Assembly (NCBI GenBank): GCA_024640255.1
Contig: JAHEFI010000002.1
Location: 1-64,000 of the forward strand
Length of the DNA: 64,000 nucleotides
DNA from: Bacteroidota bacterium
Lineage (GTDB): Bacteria; Bacteroidota; Bacteroidia; Chitinophagales; Chitinophagaceae
Reading direction: 5' to 3'
Shown piece by piece: positions 24,726 through 34,010 of this stretch. The notes under the pieces were generated by a model. The model saw only the letters and a list, made by a program, of their open reading frames with translations, made no database searches and had not been told where the DNA came from. Made by a program: the position numbers and the translations under genes. The stretch's first letter is position 1. Every line of letters starts with the position of its first letter.

Positions 24726-25778
24726 TTAAATACCTAATATTTTTTTATTGAATGCTTCATCAGATCCAGTGCTGGCAAAATCATCAAATGCTTTTTCTGT
24801 TACTTTGATAATATTGTTTTGAATAAACACGGCTCCTTCTGCAGCTCCTACTTCTGGATGCTTTAAGCAACATTCCCATTCCATTACTGCCCATCCTTTA
24901 TAATCGTAGGCAGCTAATTTACTGAAGATACTTTTGAAATCTACTTGTCCATCCCCTAAAGATCTAAATCTTCCAGCACGATCTATCCAGTTTTGATAAC
25001 CACCATATACACCTTGCTTTGCTGATGGATTAAATTCGGCATCTTTTACATGGAACATTTTGATACGCTCATGAAATGCATCTATATATCCTAAGTAATC
25101 CATGCACTGTAATACAAAGTGAGAAGGATCGTATAATAAACAAGCTCTCTTGTGTTGATTCACTTTGTCTAAAAACATTTCATAAGAAACGCCATCATGT
25201 AAATCTTCACCAGGATGTATTTCATAACATAGGTCTACACCATGTTGATCAAACTCGTTCAAGATAGGCATCCATCTTTTAGCTAATTCTGTAAATCCAG
25301 TTTCTACTAAACCTGCTGGTCTTTGTGGCCAAGGATATACGGTATGCCATAATAATGAACCGCTAAAAGTAGCGTGTGCATTTAATCCTAAATTTTGTGA
25401 AGCTTTCGCTGCATATTTTAATTGTTGCACAGCCCATTCTGTTCTTGCTTTTGCATTGCCACGAACTTCTGCTGGCGCGAAGCCATCGAACTGCGCATCA
25501 TATGCTGGGTGTACTGCAACTAACTGTCCTTGTAAATGAGTAGATAATTCTGTGATTTCTAATCCTGCAGCATGTACAATTCCTTTAATTTCATCAGCAT
25601 AAGTTTTACTCTCTGCAGCTTTTTGTAAATCGATACATCTAGCATCCCAACTTGGAATTTGCACTCCTTTAAAACCCAATGATGCCGCCCATTTACAAAT
25701 ACTTTCTAAAGTATTGAAAGGTGCCACATCTCCCATAAACTGCGCTAAAAATATTGCGGGTCCTTTTACTGTTGTCAT
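24726..25778 (-). CDS. Sugar phosphate isomerase/epimerase (AP-endonuclease-2-like TIM barrel)
   Basis: 350 aa TIM-barrel protein with the xylose isomerase-like fold. Metal-binding features include CYEIHPGEDLHDG, LLYDPSHFVLQCMDY, MFHVKDAEFNP and AVMEWECCLKHPE. It has no signal peptide, so it acts in the cytoplasm, unlike the two Tat-signal relatives of the divergent arm. It lies 21 bases after the Gfo/Idh/MocA gene and 18 before the cytochrome. Sugar epimerisation or isomerisation of the product of the oxidoreductase is the likely role; the specific substrate is unknown. Confidence 0.88.
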   Translation of the reverse strand: MTTVKGPAIFLAQFMGDVAPFNTLESICKWAASLGFKGVQIPSWDARCIDLQKAAESKTYADEIKGIVHAAGLEITELSTHLQGQLVAVHPAYDAQFDGFAPAEVRGNAKARTEWAVQQLKYAAKASQNLGLNAHATFSGSLLWHTVYPWPQRPAGLVETGFTELAKRWMPILNEFDQHGVDLCYEIHPGEDLHDGVSYEMFLDKVNQHKRACLLYDPSHFVLQCMDYLGYIDAFHERIKMFHVKDAEFNPSAKQGVYGGYQNWIDRAGRFRSLGDGQVDFKSIFSKLAAYDYKGWAVMEWECCLKHPEVGAAEGAVFIQNNIIKVTEKAFDDFASTGSDEAFNKKILGI

Positions 25779-25799
25779 TGTTTATTTTTTATCCTGCTA

Positions 25800-26966
25800 T
25801 TAAATTACATAAGGTGTCCACTTCTTATCTGATTGAGAAGAAGCAACTACATTATCAATAAAGGCCATACCTCTCAATCCATCTTCGATGCCAGGGAAAT
25901 CCAACATTTCTGGAGTAGGAGTTTTGCCATCCATCTTGCATCCTAAGGTTAAAGCAAAATTGCGATAGATATTTGCAAATGCTTCTAAGTATCCTTCTGG
26001 ATGTCCTGCTGGAGTGCGACAATTATGTGTTGCCATTGGAGATAAGTAATGTCCATTGTTTCCACCTGCTCTATAAATCTGAGTAGGCTTATCCAACCAT
26101 TTTACTAATAAAGTATTAGGCTCATGTTGATACCATTCTACACCACCATGTTCTCCATACACTCTAATTCTAATACCGTTTTCTTCACCAGCTGCTACCT
26201 GAGATGCCATTAAAACCCCTTTAGCGCCGTTGTCAAATTTCAACATCACTGCACCGTCATCATCTAATACACGACCTTCTACCATGGTATTTAATTCGGC
26301 ACAGATATCAGTGATTTTAGAACCTGTTACATACTCTGCTAAATGTGCAGCGTGTGTTCCAATATCTCCCATTACCGAGCTCTTTCCTGATTTTTTTGGA
26401 TCGGTTCTCCAAGCTGCTTGTGCGTTTCCTTCTCTTTCAGAAAGCTTACTCAACCATCCTTGTGGATACTCCACCCAAACCTTTCTGATTTTGCCTAATT
26501 GTCCGTCTTTGATCATCGCTTTGATTTGTTTTACCAAAGGATATCCAGAATAAGTATGTGTTAAACAAAGCGTTAAGCCCGTTTTATCTAAGATTTGTTT
26601 TAACTCTTTCGCTTCTTCCAAAGAAAAGGTAATTGGCTTTTCAATAACTACATGAAAACCATGTTCTAAAGCCATTTTTGCTGGTGCAAAATGTGCAAAG
26701 TTGGGTGTTACAATAGTCACGAAATCCATACGCTTATCGGCAGGCAAAGCTGCTTCTGCTTTGATCATCTCTTCGAAAGTAGTGTAGGTTCTATCTTTTG
26801 GAAGAAACAAGGCTTCTCCTGAAGCCATTGCTATCTCTGGATTAATACTTAATGCGCCACAACATAATTCGATCAAACCGTCCATGTTGGCAGCTAATCT
26901 ATGGATGGCTCCGATGAAGGCATCCTTACCTCCACCCACCATACCCATGCGTAATTTTCTATTCAT
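25800..26966 (-). CDS. Gfo/Idh/MocA family oxidoreductase
   Basis: 388 aa NAD(P)-dependent sugar oxidoreductase. The Rossmann start is RMGMVGGGKDAFIGAIHRLA, the usual EKPITFSLEEAKELK motif contains the catalytic Lys, and the C-terminal domain has ICAELNTMVEGRVLDDDGAV. It lacks a signal peptide. It starts the minus arm of the sugar cluster, directly beside the 175-base divergent promoter region. Relatives interconvert 3-keto sugars and sugars or inositols; the position next to DUF1080 and GMC genes favours a 3-keto-sugar reductase, unproven. Confidence 0.9.
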   Translation of the reverse strand: MNRKLRMGMVGGGKDAFIGAIHRLAANMDGLIELCCGALSINPEIAMASGEALFLPKDRTYTTFEEMIKAEAALPADKRMDFVTIVTPNFAHFAPAKMALEHGFHVVIEKPITFSLEEAKELKQILDKTGLTLCLTHTYSGYPLVKQIKAMIKDGQLGKIRKVWVEYPQGWLSKLSEREGNAQAAWRTDPKKSGKSSVMGDIGTHAAHLAEYVTGSKITDICAELNTMVEGRVLDDDGAVMLKFDNGAKGVLMASQVAAGEENGIRIRVYGEHGGVEWYQHEPNTLLVKWLDKPTQIYRAGGNNGHYLSPMATHNCRTPAGHPEGYLEAFANIYRNFALTLGCKMDGKTPTPEMLDFPGIEDGLRGMAFIDNVVASSQSDKKWTPYVI

Positions 26967-27141
26967 TGGTAATTGTTTTTATTGTACAATCGTTTTTTCA
27001 TTGTGTCATAATAACACTTTATTATATTCACTATAGCAATTTCCTTATAATTTCTTAAAAACAGCCTTTTTTGGTAGAAAATATTATAAAAGATTGCAAA
27101 TAAATTTTTACATTTATAGACTCTAACAAAGTTGCTTCGCT
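26967..27141. promoter_or_regulatory. Divergent promoter region of the sugar cluster
   Basis: This is the only non-coding space between the two arms, so both promoters must lie here. It is strongly AT-rich. A TACATTTA element (near 27109) resembles a -7 box for the plus arm. No clean operator repeat and no riboswitch-like fold was recognised. Confidence 0.5.
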
Positions 27142-28041
27142 ATGCCAAATCAAGTTAACAGACGTAAGCTTATTAAGCAGGTAATTACTGGCTCTGCTGC
27201 CCTAGCTGCAGGGGTGAGTTTACCTACTCCATTATTAGCTGCTACTGAAAAAAATAGTAGTGCTGACCTTTCTTTAAAAGGAAATATCAATCACTCTGTT
27301 TGTTATTGGTGTTATGGCAATATGTCTTTGGAACAATTGTGTTTGGAAGTAAAAAAAATTGGCTTTGGCGCCATTGATTTATTAAAACCTAGCGAATGGC
27401 CCATTGTTAAAAAACATGGATTGCATTGTTCTATGTGTTACACTGCTGGTGAAACAAGTTTAACAAAGGGTTGGAATGATAAAGCCAATCACGCTTGGTT
27501 AATTAAAGATTATTTAGAAGCCATACCATTGGTAGCAGAAGCTGGTTATACGAACTTAATTTGTTTTGCTGGAAATAGAAATGGTATGGATGATGAAACC
27601 GGTTTACAAAACTGTGTTGAAGGACTAAAACAAATTATGCCATTAGCTGAAAAGCATGGTGTGATTATACAAATTGAATTATTTAATTCTAGAATAGATC
27701 ACAAAGATTATATGGGAGATAAATCTGCATGGGGTATTGAACTTTGCAAGCGTTTAGGCTCTCCTAATTTTAAAATCTTGTTTGATATTTATCATATGCA
27801 AATTGATGAAGGTGATATCATTCGTTCAATTCAAGACAATCATCAATACTTTGGACACTATCACACAGCGGGTGTGCCGGGTAGACACGAGATTGATGAG
27901 CGTCAAGAATTATATTATCCTGCAATCATGCGTGCAATTGCTGCAACTGGATACAAAGGACATGTAGCGCAGGAATTTATTCCAAAAGATAAAGATGCAA
28001 TGGCTTCTTTGAAAAAAGCTATTGAGATCTGTGACATTTAA
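27142..28041 (+). CDS. Exported TIM-barrel sugar isomerase/hydroxypyruvate isomerase-like protein
   Basis: 299 aa. The N-terminus has a twin-arginine stretch (NRRKLIKQVI) and a hydrophobic run to LLAATEK, so it is probably Tat-exported. The body is a xylose isomerase-like TIM barrel: IGFGAIDLLKPSEWPIVK, IIQIELFNSRIDHKDYMG, FKILFDIYHMQIDEGD and FGHYHTAGVPGRHEIDE are characteristic of the hydroxypyruvate isomerase-like branch. It is the first gene of the plus arm, 37 bases before the GMC gene. The substrate is unknown. Confidence 0.87.
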   Translation: MPNQVNRRKLIKQVITGSAALAAGVSLPTPLLAATEKNSSADLSLKGNINHSVCYWCYGNMSLEQLCLEVKKIGFGAIDLLKPSEWPIVKKHGLHCSMCYTAGETSLTKGWNDKANHAWLIKDYLEAIPLVAEAGYTNLICFAGNRNGMDDETGLQNCVEGLKQIMPLAEKHGVIIQIELFNSRIDHKDYMGDKSAWGIELCKRLGSPNFKILFDIYHMQIDEGDIIRSIQDNHQYFGHYHTAGVPGRHEIDERQELYYPAIMRAIAATGYKGHVAQEFIPKDKDAMASLKKAIEICDI

Positions 28042-28078
28042 ATTTATTTTTTTAGTATAACAATTCAAATTTTAAGCA

Positions 28079-29758
28079 ATGGCGGATCAACAGTATGACG
28101 CAATCGTAGTAGGCTCTGGAATTAGCGGTGGATGGGCTGCTAAAGAGTTAACTCAAAAAGGATTAAAAGTGTTGATGTTAGAGCGCGGTAGAAATATCGA
28201 GCACATCAAAGATTATGTAAATGCTAATAAGGAAGCTTGGGATCATCCACACAGAGGTGGAAGAACACAAAAGATGATCGAAGACTATCCAGTATTGAAA
28301 CGTGATTATCCTTTGAACGAAACCAACTTAGATTACTGGGCGGTAGATAAAGAAAGTCCTTATGTTGAAACAAAACGTTTCGATTGGTTTAGAGGATACC
28401 ATGTAGGTGGTCGTTCTTTAATGTGGGGCAGACAATCTTATCGTTGGTCTGATTTAGACTTTGATGCGAATGCAAAAGAAGGTGTTGGTGTAGATTGGCC
28501 AGTGCGTTATAAAGAAATTGCTCCTTGGTATGATTATGTAGAAAAATTTGCAGGTATTTCTGGTAACAGAGATGGCTTGGATGTTTTACCTGATGGTCAA
28601 TTCTTACCTCCAATGGATTTAACCTGCGTAGAGAAAGATGTGGCTGCTAGAATTAAAGAAGCTTTCAAAGGAGAGCGTCATTTAATTATTGGCCGTACTG
28701 CTAATATTACTGTACCTCACGAAGGAAGACCTGGTTGTCAATTTAGAAATAAATGTTGGTTGGGTTGTCCATTTGGTGGATACTTTAGTACACAATCTTC
28801 TACTTTACCTGCGGCTATGGCAACTGGTAATTTAACTTTAAGACCTTTTAGTATTGTTACAGAAGTATTGTACGATAAAGATAAAAAGCGTGCTACTGGT
28901 GTTATGGTATTAGATGCTGAAACTAATAAAACTATTGAGTACAAAGCAAAAATTATTTTCTTAAACGCTTCTACTTTAAATAGTACTTGGTTGTTGATGA
29001 ACTCTGCAACTGATGTATGGGAAGGTGGTTTAGGTAGCAGTTCTGATGCATTGGGTAAAAACTTAATGGATCACCATTTAGGTATTGGTGCTGGTGGTTA
29101 TGTAGAAGGATATGAAGACAAATACACTTTTGGTAGAAGAGCTAATGGTTTCTATATTCCTCGTTTCAGAAACGTAGGTAACGATAAGCGTGATTATTTA
29201 CGTGGATTTGGTTATCAAGGTTCTGGTAATCGTCAAGGATGGAGACATGATGTTGCTGAATTTAGCATTGGTGGTGAATTTAAAGATGCAATGACTGAGC
29301 CAGGTATCTGGACTGTGGGTATGGGTGGATTTGGTGAGATGTTACCTGATCCAACTAATAAAGTAACATTAGATAAAAATGTGAAAGATAAGTGGGGATT
29401 AAACGTATTGAATATCGATTGTGAATTAAAAGACAACGAGAAAAAAATGCGTAAAGATATCTTAGCGGATGCCCAAGAAATTTTAGAAAAAGCAGGCGTG
29501 AAAGGTGTTCAAGCACATGATGGCGATGGTACTCCAGGTAGAGGTATTCATGAAATGGGTACTGCTAGAATGGGTAGAGATCCAAAGACTTCTGTATTGA
29601 ATGGCAATAACCAAGTATGGGATGCACCAAACGTATTTGTAACTGATGGATCATTCATGACAAGTGCTTCTTGTGTGAATCCTTCTTTAACTTATATGGC
29701 ATTCACAGCAAGAGCTGCTGAGTTTGCAGTAAGTGAATTGAAAAAAGGTAATTTATAA
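28079..29758 (+). CDS. GMC family FAD-dependent oxidoreductase (glycoside 3-dehydrogenase-like large subunit)
   Basis: 559 aa flavoprotein. FAD-binding GxGxxG is in DAIVVGSGISGGWAAKEL near the N-terminus. The GMC C-terminal catalytic pair is His in IHEMGTARMG (about H491) and Asn in CVNPSLTYMAF (about N534). A three-Cys motif, CQFRNKCWLGC (C220, C226, C230), resembles the iron-sulfur-type Cys cluster found in FAD glucose dehydrogenases. It has no signal peptide, but the adjacent small subunit has a Tat signal, as in known two-subunit dehydrogenases where the large subunit hitchhikes. Sugar 3-dehydrogenation is inferred from the context. Confidence 0.9.
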   Translation: MADQQYDAIVVGSGISGGWAAKELTQKGLKVLMLERGRNIEHIKDYVNANKEAWDHPHRGGRTQKMIEDYPVLKRDYPLNETNLDYWAVDKESPYVETKRFDWFRGYHVGGRSLMWGRQSYRWSDLDFDANAKEGVGVDWPVRYKEIAPWYDYVEKFAGISGNRDGLDVLPDGQFLPPMDLTCVEKDVAARIKEAFKGERHLIIGRTANITVPHEGRPGCQFRNKCWLGCPFGGYFSTQSSTLPAAMATGNLTLRPFSIVTEVLYDKDKKRATGVMVLDAETNKTIEYKAKIIFLNASTLNSTWLLMNSATDVWEGGLGSSSDALGKNLMDHHLGIGAGGYVEGYEDKYTFGRRANGFYIPRFRNVGNDKRDYLRGFGYQGSGNRQGWRHDVAEFSIGGEFKDAMTEPGIWTVGMGGFGEMLPDPTNKVTLDKNVKDKWGLNVLNIDCELKDNEKKMRKDILADAQEILEKAGVKGVQAHDGDGTPGRGIHEMGTARMGRDPKTSVLNGNNQVWDAPNVFVTDGSFMTSASCVNPSLTYMAFTARAAEFAVSELKKGNL

Positions 29759-29784
29759 TTTTAAACGATTTAAATAATATTGTT

Positions 29785-30351
29785 ATGATGAATAGAAGAG
29801 AAGCCTTATCAAGAGTTGCCATCATTATGGGTGGAACTGTATTAGGTGCAGAAGCTTTTTTATCTGGTTGCAAAACAGCCAGCACTGGAATTAGTTTTTC
29901 TGCTTCAGATATTTCTTTCTTAGACGAAGTTGCTGAAACTATTTTACCAGCAACGAATACACCTGGCGCTAAAGAAGCTAAAGTGGGTGAGTTTATGAAA
30001 GTAATGGTAACAGATTGTTACGAAGCAAAAGACCAAACCATCTTTATGGATGGCATCAAGAAATTAGATGAAGCTTCTAAAAAAGCAAATGGTAAAACTT
30101 TCATGGAAAGCGATGCGAAGCAACGCCATGAATTATTAGTGTCTTTAGATAAAGAAGCGAAGGAGTATCAAAAGGCTGCAAAGCCAGAAGATCCTAAGCA
30201 TTATTTTACTATGATGAAAGAATTGACTTTAACAGGATTCTTTACATCTGAAGTAGGTGCAACTAAAGCTTTAAGATATGTAGCAGTGCCTGGTAAATTT
30301 GAAGGTTCTGTTCCTTATACTAAAGGAGAAAAAGCATGGGCTACTTCATAA
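29785..30351 (+). CDS. Gluconate 2-dehydrogenase subunit 3 family protein (Tat lipoprotein small subunit)
   Basis: 188 aa partner of the GMC flavoprotein. It has a twin-arginine leader (NRREALSRVAIIMGG) that ends in a lipobox-like LSGC (C29), so it should be Tat-exported and lipid-anchored. The mature part has DISFLDEVAETILPATNTPG and MKELTLTGFFTSEVGATKAL, both typical of this family. An ATG-ATG doublet allows a start at 29785 or 29788. It lies 26 bases after the GMC gene. In relatives this subunit is needed for export and cofactor loading of the large subunit. Confidence 0.92.
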   Translation: MMNRREALSRVAIIMGGTVLGAEAFLSGCKTASTGISFSASDISFLDEVAETILPATNTPGAKEAKVGEFMKVMVTDCYEAKDQTIFMDGIKKLDEASKKANGKTFMESDAKQRHELLVSLDKEAKEYQKAAKPEDPKHYFTMMKELTLTGFFTSEVGATKALRYVAVPGKFEGSVPYTKGEKAWATS

Positions 30352-30368
30352 TCCATTAAATCAATTTT

Positions 30369-31226
30369 ATGCAAAATTCAAGAAGAGACTTTCTACGCAA
30401 TACTGCCTTAGCTGGTTTAGCAATGAGTGTTCCATTTAAAAAGGAACTATTTGCTATGGCTAATCAGCAAAATGCTTTTGGTATTCAATTGTGGACAGTG
30501 AAAGAAGCTTTGGCAAAAGACCCATTAGCTGTTTTAAAACATTTGTCTGCAAGTGGCTATAAGCAAATCGAAAGTTTTGAAGGAGATAAAGGTATTTTTT
30601 GGGGCATGAAACATACTGCCTTCAAAAAAACCATGGATGATTTAGGTATGAAGATAGTTTCTGCGCATTGTGACAATACTAAAGACTTTGAACGCAAAGC
30701 AGCAGAAGCTGGTGAGATTGGTATGAAGTACTTAATTTGTCCTTACAAAGGTCCTCAAAAATCGATTGATCAATTCAAGCGTTTTGCAGATGAGTTTAAT
30801 GCATGTGGTGAGATTGCTAAGAAAAACGGCATTCGTTTTGCTTACCATAATCACGACTATTCATTTGTTCCAATGGATGGTGTGGTGCCACAGGATGTGA
30901 TGATGAATTTAACTAATCCTGCTACAGTAGATTTTGAAATGGATATGTATTGGACAGTTGCTGCAGGAGTTGACCCAATCGCATACATGAAAAAATTCCC
31001 TAATCGTTTCAAATTAGTTCACGTAAAAGATTTAGTGAAATTACCTAAGGGCGAACATGAATCTTGTGTTATTGGAAAGGGCACGATAGATTATAAAGCA
31101 CTATTACCTCAAGCCAGCAAACAAGGTGTTCAATATTTTATTGTTGAACAAGAAGCTTATACAGGCACTAATGAATTAGATGCTGCAAAAGCAGATGCAG
31201 CTTATGTGAAAACATTACATTGGTAA
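30369..31226 (+). CDS. Tat-exported sugar phosphate isomerase/epimerase-like protein
   Basis: 285 aa. A canonical twin-arginine motif (NSRRDFLRNTALAG) opens the protein. The TIM-barrel core has KQIESFEGDKGIFWGM, IVSAHCDNTKDFERKA, FAYHNHDYSFVPMDG, VDFEMDMYWTVAAGVDP and FKLVHVKDLVKL, with the His/Glu/Asp metal ligands of xylose isomerase-like enzymes. It ends the plus arm; two tandem terminators follow. It is the third protein of this fold in the cluster, and one of two with a Tat leader. Confidence 0.88.
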   Translation: MQNSRRDFLRNTALAGLAMSVPFKKELFAMANQQNAFGIQLWTVKEALAKDPLAVLKHLSASGYKQIESFEGDKGIFWGMKHTAFKKTMDDLGMKIVSAHCDNTKDFERKAAEAGEIGMKYLICPYKGPQKSIDQFKRFADEFNACGEIAKKNGIRFAYHNHDYSFVPMDGVVPQDVMMNLTNPATVDFEMDMYWTVAAGVDPIAYMKKFPNRFKLVHVKDLVKLPKGEHESCVIGKGTIDYKALLPQASKQGVQYFIVEQEAYTGTNELDAAKADAAYVKTLHW

Positions 31227-31229
31227 ATA

Positions 31230-31258
31230 AAAAGGAGTCTCTTGTAGACTCCTTTTGA
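31230..31258 (+). terminator. First of two tandem terminators
   Basis: AAAAGGAGTCT pairs with AGACTCCTTTT (11 bp) around a CTTGT loop. It lies directly after the TIM-barrel gene. Confidence 0.75.
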
Positions 31259-31267
31259 AATTCATTT

Positions 31268-31303
31268 AAAAGGGAGTCTCCCAAAGGGGACTCCCTTTTT
31301 TTA
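31268..31303. terminator. Second tandem terminator, likely bidirectional
   Basis: AAAAGGGAGT pairs with ACTCCCTTTT, extended by CTCC/GGGG, with T-runs on both strands. Its stem resembles that of the first hairpin. It separates the plus-strand sugar operon from the convergent aminotransferase gene. Confidence 0.8.
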
Positions 31304-32464
31304 TAGTAATACTCCTTCTTTTTTTATTTCTACTAACGCATTGTACAAAGTGTCTAATTGTGCTTCGCTATTAAATGCATTGATAGAATAACGCATATAC
31401 ACGTCTTTGTCTTGACGCATAATAGGTATTTCAATTTTGTATTCGGTAAATAATTTTCTTTGTAGTTGTTCTGGTTCTTTTGTTTTAATTGGAATGCTTA
31501 CCATTTGCCCAATCCACTCTGATGTTAATGGACTAATTGGACTTGTACCAAGAAGTTCATAAAATCTTGGAGCATTCTTTAGTACCAATTCGTGACATGC
31601 TTTGGAAACTTTTTTCCAATCATTTTTTTCCATGAATGCTATGGCTTCTTCCACACATAAGAAAGCAGAAAAATCTCTGGTTCCAATCATTTGGTTATAG
31701 TCTAAGAAGTTGGAATGAGAAGGCTTTAATGCTTTATAGCCCCAGCTTACCACTAATGGATCGCATAGATGTTGTACTTTTTTATGGGCGTATAAAAAGC
31801 TACAACCTTTTGGAGCCATCATCCATTTATGACATGCACCTGTATAAAAATCTGCTTGTAATTCATCTAAGTTTACTTCTACTTGTGCTGGTCCGTGTGC
31901 ACCATCTACAAAAGTAATTAATCCTTTTTCTTTGGCTATTGCACAAATTTCTTTTACCGGAAAAATTAAAGCTGTAGCAGAAGTAATATGACTAATAAAA
32001 ATAGCTTTTGTTTTGGGCGTTACTCCTTTAAAGAAATCTTCAATAAATTGTTCTTTTGTGGTAATAGGAAGGCTAATATGTTGTCTTACATATTTTGCTC
32101 CCGCTTTATTACAATAATAATCCCAGGTTCTATCACAGGCACCATATTCAATATCAGTGGCTAAAATTTCATCACCTTTTTCTAAAGGAAAATTTTTAGC
32201 TACTAAATTCACCGCAAAACTTGGATTGGTTACATATACTAAATCATCTTTGTCTGAGCAATGCAAAAATTTTGCTAAAGCTTCTCTTGATTTGGCTAAA
32301 TAATTGGGGCCATCAAATGCAATAAACTGTACAGGCTCTGCTTCTAATACCCTTTGCCACTCCTGGTATTTTTCAAATACCGGTTTAGGACTTGCACCAA
32401 ATGATCCAAAGTTTAAAAAAGTAATTTTTGGGTCTATTAAAAATTGATCTTGTAAATGAGTCAT
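31301..32464 (-). CDS. Aminotransferase class V (isopenicillin-N epimerase-like)
   Basis: 387 aa PLP enzyme. The PLP Lys is in FYTGACHKWMMAPKG and the family pattern ITFVDGAHGPAQVEVNLDEL precedes it. The N-terminus ITFLNFGSFGASPKPV is typical of the CefD-like branch of class V, which includes epimerases, desulfurases and transaminases. There is no signal peptide. The substrate cannot be read from the sequence. It is bounded by terminators on both sides, so it appears to be a single-gene unit. Confidence 0.88.
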   Translation of the reverse strand: MTHLQDQFLIDPKITFLNFGSFGASPKPVFEKYQEWQRVLEAEPVQFIAFDGPNYLAKSREALAKFLHCSDKDDLVYVTNPSFAVNLVAKNFPLEKGDEILATDIEYGACDRTWDYYCNKAGAKYVRQHISLPITTKEQFIEDFFKGVTPKTKAIFISHITSATALIFPVKEICAIAKEKGLITFVDGAHGPAQVEVNLDELQADFYTGACHKWMMAPKGCSFLYAHKKVQHLCDPLVVSWGYKALKPSHSNFLDYNQMIGTRDFSAFLCVEEAIAFMEKNDWKKVSKACHELVLKNAPRFYELLGTSPISPLTSEWIGQMVSIPIKTKEPEQLQRKLFTEYKIEIPIMRQDKDVYMRYSINAFNSEAQLDTLYNALVEIKKEGVLL

Positions 32465-32500
32465 TGCTTTTACTTATTTAATTTGAGGAATTGAAGATAA

Positions 32501-32535
32501 AAAATAATCCCTCCCGAAAATCGAGAGGGATTATT
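32501..32535 (-). terminator. Terminator after the Gfo/Idh/MocA gene
   Basis: A 13 bp stem (AAAATAATCCCTC with GAGGGATTATTTT) is followed on the minus strand by ATTTTTTATC. It lies 20 bases downstream of the minus-strand oxidoreductase gene and upstream of the aminotransferase start. Confidence 0.8.
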
Positions 32536-32555
32536 TTATTGTTCCTTTAAATGTA

Positions 32556-34010
32556 TTAAACACCTAATGACCAACCATCTCTGTAAGTTCTCTTTACAAA
32601 CTGATTAGCTGGATCAAAATTGGTAATCTTCATATTTGGCCCATCCCATAATAATTGGATATTTCTACCAGGATAAGTAGTTAATCCTTTTTTATCAGAA
32701 CCTTTGTAATCAAAACTTCTAATAGCTAAATTACCCATTAATACAGATTCTGTTAATGGACCTGCAATATCAAAATGAGAACTTAACATCTTATGCTCTC
32801 TACTTCCTGGACCAGCGATACAAGCTTCAACCCATGCAGCATAGTGTCCACCTTCTCCACCTTTCACACGTTCAATTGTTTCAGGTACTTTAGTAGTTTT
32901 TGTTAAATTAGTTGGTAATAATTGTGGGTTTACACCATATGTTCCTGCCATCATTTTTCCTTTAGTACCTTCAAAGATTACACCATTTCCGCCATCACCC
33001 ATCACTTCATTAGGTCCTAATTCAGCTGGTCTTTCTGGTTGTATACCACCATCCATCCAATGTAACTTCACATCTGGTTTACCATTTTGTCCTTTGAAAG
33101 TTAAAATGATATGTGATGCTGCTGGTGGACTATCTGGTGAGTAAACTCTTTGCCATGGGGCAGTATATCTTGTTGCAACACTACATTCTGCAGCTACAGG
33201 ATATCCTAATCCTAATACTGCGAATGCTGGTGCCATAATATGACAAGCCATATCTCCTAAAGCGCCGGTACCGTAATCCCACCAGCCTCTCCAGTTAAAT
33301 GGTAATAATCCTTCGAAATAATCTTTTTGTGGTGCAGTACCTAACCATAAGTTGAAATCTAATTCTGCAGGGATGGCAGAAGAAGTAGTTGGTCTTACAA
33401 CCCCTTGTGGCCATACTGGTCTGTCTGTATAACAATAAATTGTATGTACATCTCCGATTAATCCAGCATTGTACCAATCTTGTAACATACGAACACCATC
33501 TCCTGATGAACCTTGGTTACCCATTTGAGTCACTAAATTATTTGCTTTAGCTACTTGCGTCATCATTCTTGCTTCGTAGATATCATGCGCCATTGGCTTT
33601 TGTACATAAACATGCTTTTTTAATTGCATGGCAGCCATTGCTTGTACACCGTGCATATGATCTGGTGTTGATACAGAAACAGCATCAATATGCATGTGCT
33701 CTTTATCTAACATCTCACGGTAATCTTTATAATACTTTGCATTTGGATAGCGCTTTCTACTGGTTACTGATTGACGATCGTCTACATCACATAAGAAAGC
33801 GATGTCTGCTTTACCACTTTGGTAGAATGACCATAAGTCACCTTCTCCTTTACCTCCAGCACCAATACCTGCAATCTGTAATTTATCACTAGGTGCAGTA
33901 AATCCTTTACCACCTAATACGTGTCTTGGTAGGATATAAAATCCTCCCATCGCCAATGAGGCATTTCTAATAAAATCTCTTCTAGAGTTATTTGATTTTC
34001 TCTTAGACAT
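32556..34010 (-). CDS. Tat-exported Gfo/Idh/MocA family oxidoreductase
   Basis: 484 aa. A strong twin-arginine signal (NNSRRDFIRNASLAMGGFY) precedes the Rossmann core KLQIAGIGAGGKGEGDLWSF. The VSVSTPDHMHGVQAMAAM and YVQKPMAHDIYEARMMTQ motifs mark the family, with the catalytic Lys in the second. FNWRGWWDYGTGALGDMACH is typical of the long exported branch. Known members act on N-acetylgalactosamine-type glycosides using tightly bound NAD, which suits a periplasmic enzyme, but the substrate here is unknown. The start is near two direct repeats. Confidence 0.9.
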   Translation of the reverse strand: MSKRKSNNSRRDFIRNASLAMGGFYILPRHVLGGKGFTAPSDKLQIAGIGAGGKGEGDLWSFYQSGKADIAFLCDVDDRQSVTSRKRYPNAKYYKDYREMLDKEHMHIDAVSVSTPDHMHGVQAMAAMQLKKHVYVQKPMAHDIYEARMMTQVAKANNLVTQMGNQGSSGDGVRMLQDWYNAGLIGDVHTIYCYTDRPVWPQGVVRPTTSSAIPAELDFNLWLGTAPQKDYFEGLLPFNWRGWWDYGTGALGDMACHIMAPAFAVLGLGYPVAAECSVATRYTAPWQRVYSPDSPPAASHIILTFKGQNGKPDVKLHWMDGGIQPERPAELGPNEVMGDGGNGVIFEGTKGKMMAGTYGVNPQLLPTNLTKTTKVPETIERVKGGEGGHYAAWVEACIAGPGSREHKMLSSHFDIAGPLTESVLMGNLAIRSFDYKGSDKKGLTTYPGRNIQLLWDGPNMKITNFDPANQFVKRTYRDGWSLGV

